Assembly (NCBI RefSeq): GCF_018100985.1
Contig: NZ_JAGJEI010000003.1
Coordinates: 186,001 to 250,000 of the forward strand
Direction of reading: 5' to 3'
Length of the DNA stretch: 64,000 bases
DNA from: Pseudoalteromonas sp. MMG007
GTDB lineage: Bacteria > Pseudomonadota > Gammaproteobacteria > Enterobacterales > Alteromonadaceae
Shown here: one piece after another, positions 1 through 8,050 of the stretch
Layout: each line of letters starts with the position of its first letter
Numbering within the stretch: the stretch's first letter is position 1
Program-made: the position numbers and the translations under genes
The notes under the pieces: generated by a model
What the model was told of the DNA's origin: nothing
Database searches by the model: none
Seen by the model: the letters and a program-made list of their open reading frames with translations, nothing else

Positions 1-1732
1 GCCAGTATTTCCGTTCTTTTTAATTAACTTATTGATGGGTGTAACCGCAATTAAAGCATGGACCTTTTACTGGGTAAGCCAAGTAGGCATGCTGGCGGGT
101 ACATTTGTATTTGTAAACGCAGGTACGCAACTTGCGCAAATTGAAAGCTTATCAGGCATCTTATCGCTCGATCTTATTTTATCGTTCGCTTTATTGGGTG
201 TGTTCCCATTTATTGCTAAAGGAATCCTAAACGTGTTTAAAAAACGTCGCGTATACAAAAATTACACTAAACCTAAAAAGTTCGACCGCAACATGATTGT
301 TATTGGCGCTGGAGCTGGCGGCTTAGTAACAAGCTACATTGCAGCAGCGGTTAAAGCCAAAGTAACCCTAATTGAAGCCGGCGAAATGGGCGGCGACTGT
401 TTAAACTACGGTTGTGTGCCAAGTAAAGCCGTTATTAAAAGCGCTAAAATTGCTGAGCAAATTCGCCACGGTGAACACTACGGCCTAGAAAACATGGCAC
501 CGCAGTTTTCGTTTAAAAAAGTAATGGCACGTGTACATCAAGTGATTGCCGACGTAGCACCACACGATAGCGTTGAGCGTTACACAAACCTTGGTGTAGA
601 TGTAGTTAAAGGCTACGGGAAGTTATTAGACCCGTGGACTGTAGAAATTAAACTTAACGATGGCGGCACGCAAACGTTAACCGCTCGCACGATTGTTATT
701 GCAACCGGCGCACGCCCATTTGTACCACCACTTCCTGGTATTGAAGAAACAGGCTATGTAACAAGCGATACGTTATGGACTAAATTTGCTGAGCTTGATG
801 AAGCCCCTAAAAAACTGGTTGTACTTGGCGGCGGCCCAATTGGTAGCGAACTTGCTCAAAGTTTTGCCCGTTTAGGTTCAAGCGTTACGCAAATCGAGAT
901 GAGCGAACGCATCATGATCAAAGAAGACCTAGAAGTATCTAAATTTGCACATGAAGCGCTAACCGAAAGCGGCGTAAACATTTTAACCTCGCATCAGGCA
1001 CTGCGCTGTGAAGAGCGCGACGGTAAAAAATTCATTGTGGTAAAACATAACGATACCGAAATCGATATTGAATACGATGAACTACTATGTGCCGTTGGCC
1101 GAAGCGCTCGCCTTAAAGGTTACGGCCTTGAAGAGCTTGGCATAGAAACCAACCGAACTGTAGTCACTAACGAATACCTAGAAACGCTTTACCCTAACAT
1201 TTTTGCAGCAGGCGATATTGTAGGCCCGTATCAATTTACGCACGTAGCCGCTCATCAGGGCTGGTACGCAGCAGTAAATGGCTTATTTGGTAACCTTAAA
1301 AAGTTTAAAGTCGATTACCGTGTTATTCCATGGACTACATTTATAGACCCTGAAGTAGCACGTGTAGGCTTAAACGAGCAAGATGCTATTGATAAAGGTA
1401 TCGATTATGAAATCACTCGCTTTGAATTTGAAGAGCTAGACCGCGCCATTACCGACAGCGCAACAAAAGGCTTTATAAAAGTAATTACCCCTAAAGGTAA
1501 AGACAAAATACTCGGTGTTACTGTGGTATCTGAGCACGCTGGCGATTTAATTGCTGAATTTGTACTGGCAATGAAACACGGTTTAGGCCTTAACAAAATA
1601 CTAGGTACTATTCACAGCTACCCTACGTGGGCTGAAGGTAATAAGTACGCAGCAGGCGAGTGGAAACGTGCGCACGCACCTGAAAAAGTACTTAACATGC
1701 TTGAAAAATACCACACATGGCGCAGAGGCTAA
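1..1732 (+). CDS. VTT-domain / mercuric-reductase-like FAD-dependent oxidoreductase (5' end cut off)
   Basis: The reading frame is open from the first base, so the gene begins outside the window. The first ~75 visible residues are hydrophobic and match the C-terminal part of a DedA/TVP38 (VTT) membrane domain, ending in a basic KKRR stretch. A class I pyridine nucleotide-disulphide oxidoreductase follows: FAD-binding VIGAGAGG, the redox pair in GGDCLNYGCVPSK, a second Rossmann GGGPIGSELAQ, the AAGD flavin motif, and C-terminal HSYPTWAE with the usual His and Glu. The fold is that of mercuric reductase and dihydrolipoamide dehydrogenase. No N-terminal HMA domain or C-terminal vicinal cysteines are visible, so mercury reduction is unlikely; the natural electron acceptor is unknown. 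The gene ends 1 base before the DUF547 gene and probably shares its transcript. The membrane-plus-reductase fusion is a recurrent architecture. Confidence 0.88.
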   Translation, partial: PVFPFFLINLLMGVTAIKAWTFYWVSQVGMLAGTFVFVNAGTQLAQIESLSGILSLDLILSFALLGVFPFIAKGILNVFKKRRVYKNYTKPKKFDRNMIVIGAGAGGLVTSYIAAAVKAKVTLIEAGEMGGDCLNYGCVPSKAVIKSAKIAEQIRHGEHYGLENMAPQFSFKKVMARVHQVIADVAPHDSVERYTNLGVDVVKGYGKLLDPWTVEIKLNDGGTQTLTARTIVIATGARPFVPPLPGIEETGYVTSDTLWTKFAELDEAPKKLVVLGGGPIGSELAQSFARLGSSVTQIEMSERIMIKEDLEVSKFAHEALTESGVNILTSHQALRCEERDGKKFIVVKHNDTEIDIEYDELLCAVGRSARLKGYGLEELGIETNRTVVTNEYLETLYPNIFAAGDIVGPYQFTHVAAHQGWYAAVNGLFGNLKKFKVDYRVIPWTTFIDPEVARVGLNEQDAIDKGIDYEITRFEFEELDRAITDSATKGFIKVITPKGKDKILGVTVVSEHAGDLIAEFVLAMKHGLGLNKILGTIHSYPTWAEGNKYAAGEWKRAHAPEKVLNMLEKYHTWRRG

Positions 1733-1733
1733 T

Positions 1734-2540
1734 ATGTTTAAAACACCTTTAAAAGCGCTCTTGTTAGGTTCTGCTTTGCTTGCAACATCGTTTGCGAGCA
1801 ATGCCCAAAACATGCACGACAGCTGGAATGCTTTATTAAACAACCATGTAGTGGCTATTAACCATGGCCACAGCACAGAGGTTGATTATGCAGCAATTAA
1901 AGCTAAGCACAGTGAACTTAAAACCTATTTAGATTCGTTATCGGCTGTTACGCAAAACGAGTTTGATACGTGGGAAAAACCAAAGCAACTTGCGTTTTTA
2001 ATCAATGCGTATAATGCCTTTACTGTTGAGCTTATATTAACCAAGTACCCAGATCTTAAATCAATTAAAGATTTAGGCAGCTTTTTTAGCTCACCATGGA
2101 GCAAAGAGTTTGTGCCATTACTTGGTGAAACTCGCAGTCTAGATGATATAGAGCATGGTTTAATACGTGGCAGTGGTAAATACAACGACCCACGTATTCA
2201 CTTTGCAGTAAATTGTGCAAGTATTGGTTGCCCAGCACTACGTGAAGAAGCGTATACTGCTGATACATTAGAAGCACAATTACAAGAGCAAACAGTCCGC
2301 TTTTTATCAGATATGACCCGCAATATAGCGCAAGATAACACGTTGAATGTGTCTTCAATATTTAAATGGTATGGCGAGGATTTTGAAAAAGGCTTTAAAG
2401 GCGCAAACACATTGCAGCAGTTTTTTATGCAATACCCTAAAGCACTTAACTTGATCCCTGCACAGCTAAAAGCCCTTAAAAATAACGACATGAAGGTTAA
2501 GTTTTTAGATTACGACTGGGATTTAAATGCACGCCACTAA
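1734..2540 (+). CDS. DUF547 secreted protein
   Basis: A 268-residue protein with a Sec signal peptide (basic start, hydrophobic core, cleavage near SNAQ), hence periplasmic. The remainder matches DUF547, including the AFLINAYNAF segment, the DDIEHGLIRG segment and the cysteine pair in NCASIGCP. The family has no settled biochemical role. I chose the ATG at 1734 rather than the upstream frame extension because AGAGG lies 5 bases before it and the signal peptide starts there. The gene follows the flavoprotein directly and overlaps the next gene by 14 bases, which points to one operon. Confidence 0.85.
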   Translation: MFKTPLKALLLGSALLATSFASNAQNMHDSWNALLNNHVVAINHGHSTEVDYAAIKAKHSELKTYLDSLSAVTQNEFDTWEKPKQLAFLINAYNAFTVELILTKYPDLKSIKDLGSFFSSPWSKEFVPLLGETRSLDDIEHGLIRGSGKYNDPRIHFAVNCASIGCPALREEAYTADTLEAQLQEQTVRFLSDMTRNIAQDNTLNVSSIFKWYGEDFEKGFKGANTLQQFFMQYPKALNLIPAQLKALKNNDMKVKFLDYDWDLNARH

Positions 2541-3804
2541 ATATTGGCAAATACTCACGCGATACAGTTTATGCTGTATCGCGTTTTGCATTTGCCTTGT
2601 TATAAGCTTTAAAAGCATAGCGAGCACAGAGCTACAAAGCCGTTGGCAACACGTTGAAAGCCTAGGCAAAGACCAAAGCGTATATTTTTATGCTTGGGGC
2701 GGCGATGCGCAAATAAACGCGTATATTCAATGGGCTGCTAAACAAGTAAAAGCTAGATACAACATTAACTTAGTACACGTAAAGCTAAGCGATACCAGCG
2801 AAGCTGTAAGCCGCGTTCTGGCCGAAAAATCAGCAAACAATAACGATAAAGGCAGCGTAGATTTAATTTGGATAAACGGTGCTAACTTTGCCACCATGAG
2901 CGAGCACTCATTATTACTAAAACAATGGGCGAATAAACTGCCAAATTTTAACTACACCGACCCTAGCAATAACCCCGCTGTTAATTTTGATTTTGGAATA
3001 CCCACCAACGGAATGGAAGCACCTTGGGGCCAAGCATCACTCACTTTTTACTACGACAGCTTAGCAATAGATGGCACAGTAAATAACACGCTACCAACAA
3101 CCTTAAACCAATTGCTTAGCTGGAGCACAAAAAATCCGGGGCGTTTTAGCTACCCCAAACCGCCTGACTTTTTAGGCATGAGCTTTTTAAAATACGCGCT
3201 TGTCATGCTACATCAACAAAGTGATGACACACTTAAAGCGCAGTTAAATCAGCCTGCTACAACACAAAATACAGCCCAAGTATTAAACCCATTATGGGAT
3301 TTTTTAAATAAACTGCACCCAACACTTTGGCGCGATGGCAGCCATTTCATGCAAAGTGGTGCGCAAATGCGCCGTTTAGTCGGCGACACAGAGCTAAGCA
3401 TAGCGTTTACGTTTTCAGCACCCGAAGTACCGGCCGCAGTTAAGCGTTATGATTTACCAAAAAGCATTCGCAGCTATGCAATGCAAGATGGCAGTTTAAG
3501 TAACACCCACTTTGTAGCCATTCCTTATAATGCAAGCCACCAGCAAAGTGCTCAAATAGTAGCTAACTTTTTATTAAGCCCAGAGGCGCAAGCTCAAAAA
3601 CAACAAGCGCACATATGGGGCGATAAAACAGTACTTATTCAATCAACTTTAAATACGCAGCAGCAAGCATTATTTAAAACAGCCAAACCTCATCCAAGTG
3701 CTTTGCCTTTTAACAGTATAAAACGCACATTGAGTGAGCCGCACCCAAGTTGGGTAAATGCTATTATGCAAGGTTGGCAAGCGCGCTATGGAGTAAGCCA
3801 ATGA
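2527..3804 (+). CDS. ynjB: YnjB-type ABC transporter substrate-binding protein
   Basis: A 425-residue protein with an N-terminal hydrophobic signal segment (residues ~8-30) and a periplasmic binding-protein body. Residues such as YAWGGDAQINAYIQWAA near the start and the WGQASLTFYYD segment are typical of YnjB in the thiamine/iron-type ABC binding protein superfamily. It is expected to deliver an unidentified solute to the YnjC-YnjD importer. The start overlaps the DUF547 gene by 14 bases and has GGGA upstream; its stop overlaps the ynjC start (ATGA). E. coli has the same ynjB-ynjC-ynjD order, with ynjE before ynjF; ynjE is absent here. Family assignment is firm, substrate unknown. Confidence 0.88.
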   Translation: MHATKYWQILTRYSLCCIAFCICLVISFKSIASTELQSRWQHVESLGKDQSVYFYAWGGDAQINAYIQWAAKQVKARYNINLVHVKLSDTSEAVSRVLAEKSANNNDKGSVDLIWINGANFATMSEHSLLLKQWANKLPNFNYTDPSNNPAVNFDFGIPTNGMEAPWGQASLTFYYDSLAIDGTVNNTLPTTLNQLLSWSTKNPGRFSYPKPPDFLGMSFLKYALVMLHQQSDDTLKAQLNQPATTQNTAQVLNPLWDFLNKLHPTLWRDGSHFMQSGAQMRRLVGDTELSIAFTFSAPEVPAAVKRYDLPKSIRSYAMQDGSLSNTHFVAIPYNASHQQSAQIVANFLLSPEAQAQKQQAHIWGDKTVLIQSTLNTQQQALFKTAKPHPSALPFNSIKRTLSEPHPSWVNAIMQGWQARYGVSQ

Positions 3805-5555
3805 GCGTTATTTCAAAAAGTGTAGCTGTAAATACTAAAGCAACATCGCATTGCAGCACTGATATGTTTACGCGCATTGTAAAATTGAGCCCACGTTTTT
3901 TACTTGCATTGCTAATTTTGCCCGTAATAGGCGGTTTAATCAGCGTGTTATTGCCCGCTTTTGGCTATGCACCCGTACTTGAGCACACAACATTTGGCCT
4001 ACATGGCTTTACTATGCTTGTACAAACACCCGGCCTAACACATATGGTTATGCTAAGTGTTGGCACCGGATTAATAAGTACCTTACTTGCCTTTGTCATT
4101 ACGTTAATGATTTTAGCGGCATTTTTTAATAGCCCGTGGCTTAACCGTATTCAGCGCTTATTGAGTCCCATACTTGTAATCCCCCACGCAGCAGCGGCTA
4201 TCGCAGTTGGTTTTTTAATTGCTCCTTCAGGTATGATTTCACGTTTAGTATCGCCGTGGTTAAGTGGTTGGGAACTTGCGCCTAACGGTATGTTTCCGCA
4301 CGACTCGTTTGGCATTAGTATAATTTTAGGGTTAACACTTAAAGAACTGCCTTTTTTACTGCTAATGGCACTCGGTGTACTTGCTCAACCTGAGCTTGGT
4401 AAAAAGCTGCGCCAGCAACATAAAGTAGCGCTTAACTTAGGCTACTGCCCTATGACTGCTTTTTTAAAAGTAATATTGCCAAGCCTTTATCCATTGCTGC
4501 GCCTACCCATTTTAGCCGTATTGGCTTATGCCAGTGCAAGTGTAGAAATGCCTCTTATTTTGGGACCAAACACCCCGCCAACGCTTGCTGTTGCGATTAT
4601 GCACTGGTTTAACGACGTTGATTTAAACCTGCGCATTAAAGCGTCTGCTGGGGCGTTATTGCAGCTTTTGCTTACTGCTGGATTGTTAGCATTTTGGCTT
4701 GGCGGCGAAAAAGCGATAAAAGCATTATTTAATGATTTGCTCACCAATGGCGAGCGAGAATACGGCGGCATTTATTGGCAAAAAATAACGACCGTCCTTA
4801 CAGTATTTGTAATTGGCTTTATATTGCTCTCGTTAATTGGCTTGATTATGTGGTCTGTCGCTGGTTTTTGGCGCTTTCCGGCGGCTTTGCCTGAGCAGCT
4901 TACGCTACTTCACTTTAAAAGCGCGCTAATGCAAATGCAAAGCCCGCTTTTTAATACCCTTGCTATAGGGTTAGTAACAACGTTGTTTGCCATTATAATT
5001 ACGCTTTTGTGCTTAGAGTCAGAGCAATTAAGTGCAAAACCCATGTCGCGCTTTACCAGTTTAATTATTTATTTACCGCTGCTTGTACCAAGTATTGCGT
5101 TTTTATTCGGTCTAGTGTGGCTGCAACAACTAGTAAATAACCAGGCCGCATTTTTTAATGTGGTATTTACCCATTTATTGTTTGTATTACCTTATGTATT
5201 TTTATCGCTTGCGAGCAGTTATAGGCGCCTAGATCCTCGCTTTGCTCATGTAGCAGCAAGCCTTGGCGCAACACCATACAAAGTATTTTTGCACGTTAAA
5301 TTACCCCAGTTATTTGCCCCTATCTTAATCGCCATAGCACTTGGTTTAGCCATTAGCTTTGGCCAGTACTTACCGACTCTTTTAGCCGGCGGCGGGCGCA
5401 TAGCAACAATTACAACCGAAGCGGTTACCCTTGCAAATGGCGCAAGTAGGCGCACCAGTGCAGTGTATGCCATTATGCAAATGGCATTGCCATTAATTGG
5501 CTTTATACTGGCATGGGTTTTACCTAAGTATTTTTTTAAAAGCGCACAACGCTAA
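3801..5555 (+). CDS. ynjC: YnjC-type ABC transporter permease (two fused modules)
   Basis: A 584-residue integral membrane protein with two similar halves of about six transmembrane segments each. Each half carries an EAA-like cytoplasmic loop: around NLGYCPMTAFLKVILP in the first half and SLGATPYKVFLHVKLP in the second. Fused permease pairs of this kind are known from ThiP and FbpB-type importers, so one polypeptide can form the whole membrane channel with the YnjD ATPase. I start it at ATG 3801, which overlaps the ynjB stop as ATGA; the frame is open further upstream but only as a shadow inside ynjB. The ynjD gene follows 22 bases downstream. Confidence 0.9.
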   Translation: MSVISKSVAVNTKATSHCSTDMFTRIVKLSPRFLLALLILPVIGGLISVLLPAFGYAPVLEHTTFGLHGFTMLVQTPGLTHMVMLSVGTGLISTLLAFVITLMILAAFFNSPWLNRIQRLLSPILVIPHAAAAIAVGFLIAPSGMISRLVSPWLSGWELAPNGMFPHDSFGISIILGLTLKELPFLLLMALGVLAQPELGKKLRQQHKVALNLGYCPMTAFLKVILPSLYPLLRLPILAVLAYASASVEMPLILGPNTPPTLAVAIMHWFNDVDLNLRIKASAGALLQLLLTAGLLAFWLGGEKAIKALFNDLLTNGEREYGGIYWQKITTVLTVFVIGFILLSLIGLIMWSVAGFWRFPAALPEQLTLLHFKSALMQMQSPLFNTLAIGLVTTLFAIIITLLCLESEQLSAKPMSRFTSLIIYLPLLVPSIAFLFGLVWLQQLVNNQAAFFNVVFTHLLFVLPYVFLSLASSYRRLDPRFAHVAASLGATPYKVFLHVKLPQLFAPILIAIALGLAISFGQYLPTLLAGGGRIATITTEAVTLANGASRRTSAVYAIMQMALPLIGFILAWVLPKYFFKSAQR

Positions 5556-5577
5556 CCCATAAATTAAAAGGTTTTTA

Positions 5578-6216
5578 ATGCAGTCATCTTTAGAGATTAA
5601 AAATTGTGAGCTTTATCGTCAAAACGAGCAATTACTTAGCTTAAACGAGCAAGTAAAAGGCGGCGAAATACTCACCATTATGGGGCCATCTGGCAGTGGT
5701 AAATCAAGTTTATTAAACTGGCTTACAGGCACATTACCCAGCGGCTTTAGCGCAAATGGTGAAGTGTGGCTCAACGGCAAAAATATTAATAACTTACCTA
5801 CTCATTTACGTCACATAGGCGTACTTTACCAAGACGCGTTATTATTTTCTCATTTGTCGGTAAGCGGTAACATTGCCTTTGCCATGCCTAAAGGCAATAA
5901 AAAACAGCGCCTCGAAAAAATAGACCATGCGCTTGAGCAAGTAGGTTTAAAAGGGATGGCAAACCGCCACCCCGACAATCTCTCAGGGGGGCAACAAGCC
6001 CGCGTTGCTTTACTGCGTATGCTATTGAGCGAGCCAAAAGCCATATTACTTGATGAGCCATTTAGTAAGCTCGACACACAATTAAGAGTAGATACCCGCG
6101 AACTGGTATTTAGCCAAATACGCGAGCATAAACTGCCTGCTATTATGGTCACCCACGATCATAGCGATGCAGAGGCTGCAAACGGCAAACTGATCACCTT
6201 AAATTTAGCCAAATAA
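5578..6216 (+). CDS. ynjD: YnjD-type ABC transporter ATP-binding protein
   Basis: A 212-residue ATPase with Walker A GPSGSGKS (36-43), Q-loop YQD, signature LSGGQQARVAL (from 135), Walker B AILLDE (155-160) and a switch His in VTHDHSDAE. It is short for an importer ATPase and lacks a C-terminal regulatory extension, as is usual for YnjD. It should power YnjC. The start at 5578 is preceded by AAGG. The next gene begins 22 bases later. Confidence 0.92.
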   Translation: MQSSLEIKNCELYRQNEQLLSLNEQVKGGEILTIMGPSGSGKSSLLNWLTGTLPSGFSANGEVWLNGKNINNLPTHLRHIGVLYQDALLFSHLSVSGNIAFAMPKGNKKQRLEKIDHALEQVGLKGMANRHPDNLSGGQQARVALLRMLLSEPKAILLDEPFSKLDTQLRVDTRELVFSQIREHKLPAIMVTHDHSDAEAANGKLITLNLAK

Positions 6217-6238
6217 GTAAAAGCACAAGGCACTAAGC

Positions 6239-6886
6239 ATGCTAGACAAATACATCACCCCAGTTATAAAGCCACTATTAACACCCGTTGTAGCGTTAAT
6301 GCACAGGCGCGGTATAACCCCCGACCAACTCACTGTAATAGGTTTTTTAATAGGCCTTTTAGCCGTACCACTAATTGCATTTGAAATGTGGTATGCAGCG
6401 TTAACTGCTATTGCTTTAAATCGTATTTTAGATGGGCTTGATGGCGCATTGGCACGTCATGCAAATTTAAGTTCAAGCGCTGGCGGTTTTTTAGATATTA
6501 CCCTCGACTTTTTATTTTACGCGGCAATTCCGCTAGGCTTTATTTTGGCAAACCCCGAGCAAAACGCGATTGCAGGTAGCATATTATTAGCTACCTTTAT
6601 AGGCACTGGCTCAAGCTTTTTAGCCTTTGCCATTGCAGCCGAAAAATTTAAGCTTGATAAACCTCAATTTAAATACAAAAGCTTTTACTATTTAAATGGC
6701 TTAACCGAAGGCACAGAAACCATCGCGCTGTTTATTGCCTTTTGTATTTGGCCGCAGCACTTTACCATCATGGCAAGTATTTTTGCCACTGCATGCGCTA
6801 TTACTATTTTTACACGTATACATGGTGGTTATAACACGCTTAAACTCCAAGAAGCCGATAAGGTTACACAAGCCAATGAGTCATGA
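6239..6886 (+). CDS. ynjF: YnjF-type CDP-alcohol phosphatidyltransferase family protein
   Basis: A 215-residue membrane protein carrying the full CDP-alcohol phosphotransferase signature: D65, D68-G69, A72-R73, G82, D86 and D90. The family transfers a phospho-alcohol from a CDP-linked donor to an acceptor alcohol at the membrane; the actual substrates of YnjF are not established. About six membrane segments are visible. It lies 22 bases after ynjD, as ynjF follows the transporter genes in E. coli (with ynjE between there), and its end overlaps the next gene by 11 bases. A role in lipid head-group chemistry, together with the hydroxylase-like neighbour, is inference. Confidence 0.85.
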   Translation: MLDKYITPVIKPLLTPVVALMHRRGITPDQLTVIGFLIGLLAVPLIAFEMWYAALTAIALNRILDGLDGALARHANLSSSAGGFLDITLDFLFYAAIPLGFILANPEQNAIAGSILLATFIGTGSSFLAFAIAAEKFKLDKPQFKYKSFYYLNGLTEGTETIALFIAFCIWPQHFTIMASIFATACAITIFTRIHGGYNTLKLQEADKVTQANES

Positions 6887-7667
6887 GATTTGGTGGCGTT
6901 TAGGGTTCTTTTTTAGCATTTTGGTTATTATGATGCTACTAGAATCACGAATGCCCGCACGTAAATCCCCTATAAAAAGTAACACCCGATGGTTTGCTAA
7001 TTTTGGACTTGTGTTTACCTCATCATTAATTGCGCGCTTAAGTGTACCAATCGGTTTAACCGCCGTAGCGCTTTTTAACCAAGAGCACGGTATCGGTTTA
7101 TTTAACCAAATAGCCATACCAAGTATCGTCGCCATTATTTTAAGCATGCTACTGCTTGATATACTTATTTATTGGCAGCACCGGCTGTTTCATCAAGTAC
7201 CGATTTTGTGGCGCTTGCACCGCGTGCATCACGCCGATGCGCACGTAGATACCAGCACAGGCTTGCGGTTTCACCCTATCGAAATTGTACTCAGCATACT
7301 TATAAAATTAATTGCCGTTACCGCTTTAGGTGTACCTGCTATTGCAGTATTAATATTTGAAATTGCACTTAACGGTTTAGCGCTGTTTAACCATGCAAAT
7401 ATTCGCTTGCCAAATGCAATAGAAAAGCCTCTTCGATTAATATTAATGACCCAAATATTACACCGAATTCACCACAGCCAACGCGTGAGCGAAACCAATT
7501 CTAACTATGGATTTAGTGTTATTTGGTGGGATAAACTGTTTGGTAGTTACAAAAATAAAGCGCAAAAAGCCGATAACGACATCGATATTGGCTTAAAAGA
7601 ATACCCAAGCCAAAAACAAAACGCCTCCCTTTGGGGATTGCTCATTATGCCTTTTAAAAACAAATAG
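6876..7667 (+). CDS. Fatty acid hydroxylase / sterol desaturase superfamily protein
   Basis: A 263-residue membrane protein with several hydrophobic segments and the di-iron histidine clusters of the fatty acid hydroxylase superfamily: HRLFH (102-106), HRVHH (115-119), a further RFHP His (133) and HRIHHS near residue 195. Such enzymes hydroxylate or desaturate lipid chains using oxygen and two electrons. The substrate cannot be told from sequence. I chose ATG 6876, where homology begins; it overlaps ynjF by 11 bases, and the longer upstream frame only shadows ynjF. It is the last gene of the operon and is followed by a terminator. The upstream flavoprotein could be an electron source, but that is speculation. 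Confidence 0.85.
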   Translation: MSHEIWWRLGFFFSILVIMMLLESRMPARKSPIKSNTRWFANFGLVFTSSLIARLSVPIGLTAVALFNQEHGIGLFNQIAIPSIVAIILSMLLLDILIYWQHRLFHQVPILWRLHRVHHADAHVDTSTGLRFHPIEIVLSILIKLIAVTALGVPAIAVLIFEIALNGLALFNHANIRLPNAIEKPLRLILMTQILHRIHHSQRVSETNSNYGFSVIWWDKLFGSYKNKAQKADNDIDIGLKEYPSQKQNASLWGLLIMPFKNK

Positions 7668-7681
7668 CAGATAACGTTTGT

Positions 7682-7712
7682 AACTGGCTTGGCTAAAAAG
7701 CAAGCTAGTTTT
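7682..7712 (+). terminator. Rho-independent terminator of the ynj operon
   Basis: AACTGGCTTG pairs with CAAGCTAGTT (one G-T pair) around a 9-base loop and is followed by TTTT. It lies 15 bases after the stop of the hydroxylase-like gene. Confidence 0.65.
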
Positions 7713-7939
7713 AAGAGGTTTTTTAATGCATGCCTAATCATTAAATTAATACATTCTTTCATACACAGTTAAGAAAACCGTTAAAAACACCACTTTAAAG
7801 ACTTTTTAAATGAGCTTAATCTATTAATATATAGTGTTATTTTTATGAATAGCTCAATTGGTAAACTGGTCTTACCGTAAACTAAATGTAAATAAAATAA
7901 ACAAATATGTTGACCATTAACGCACTGCACAATATCATT

Positions 7940-7981
7940 TGTAAGCGCTTACAAAACACATGAAAAATGTAAGCGCTTACA
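7940..7981. promoter_or_regulatory. Twin LacI-family operators TGTAAGCGCTTACA
   Basis: The perfect 14-base palindrome TGTAAGCGCTTACA occurs twice, at 7940-7953 and 7968-7981, centres 28 bases apart. The CG-centred palindrome is the form bound by LacI-family sugar regulators. It sits 70-110 bases before the laminarinase start, so it probably represses that gene and the TonB receptor behind it. The cognate regulator is not adjacent; the LacI gene at 15756 has a different operator (CTTAATCGATTAAG) at its own targets. Confidence 0.75.
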
Positions 7982-8050
7982 ATGCAAAAACGGTTATTAA
8001 AATAAGTACAAACACATTCTGACAATAATCTGTGAAAACGGGGTTCAGCT

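Larger units (their letters stand above)
7668..8050. other. Intergenic region upstream of the laminarinase gene
   Basis: This 383-base gap holds the operon terminator at 7682 and the twin LacI-type operators at 7940 and 7968. The stretch between is very AT-rich and I see no coding potential in it. The promoter for the laminarin module should lie here. Confidence 0.6.
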
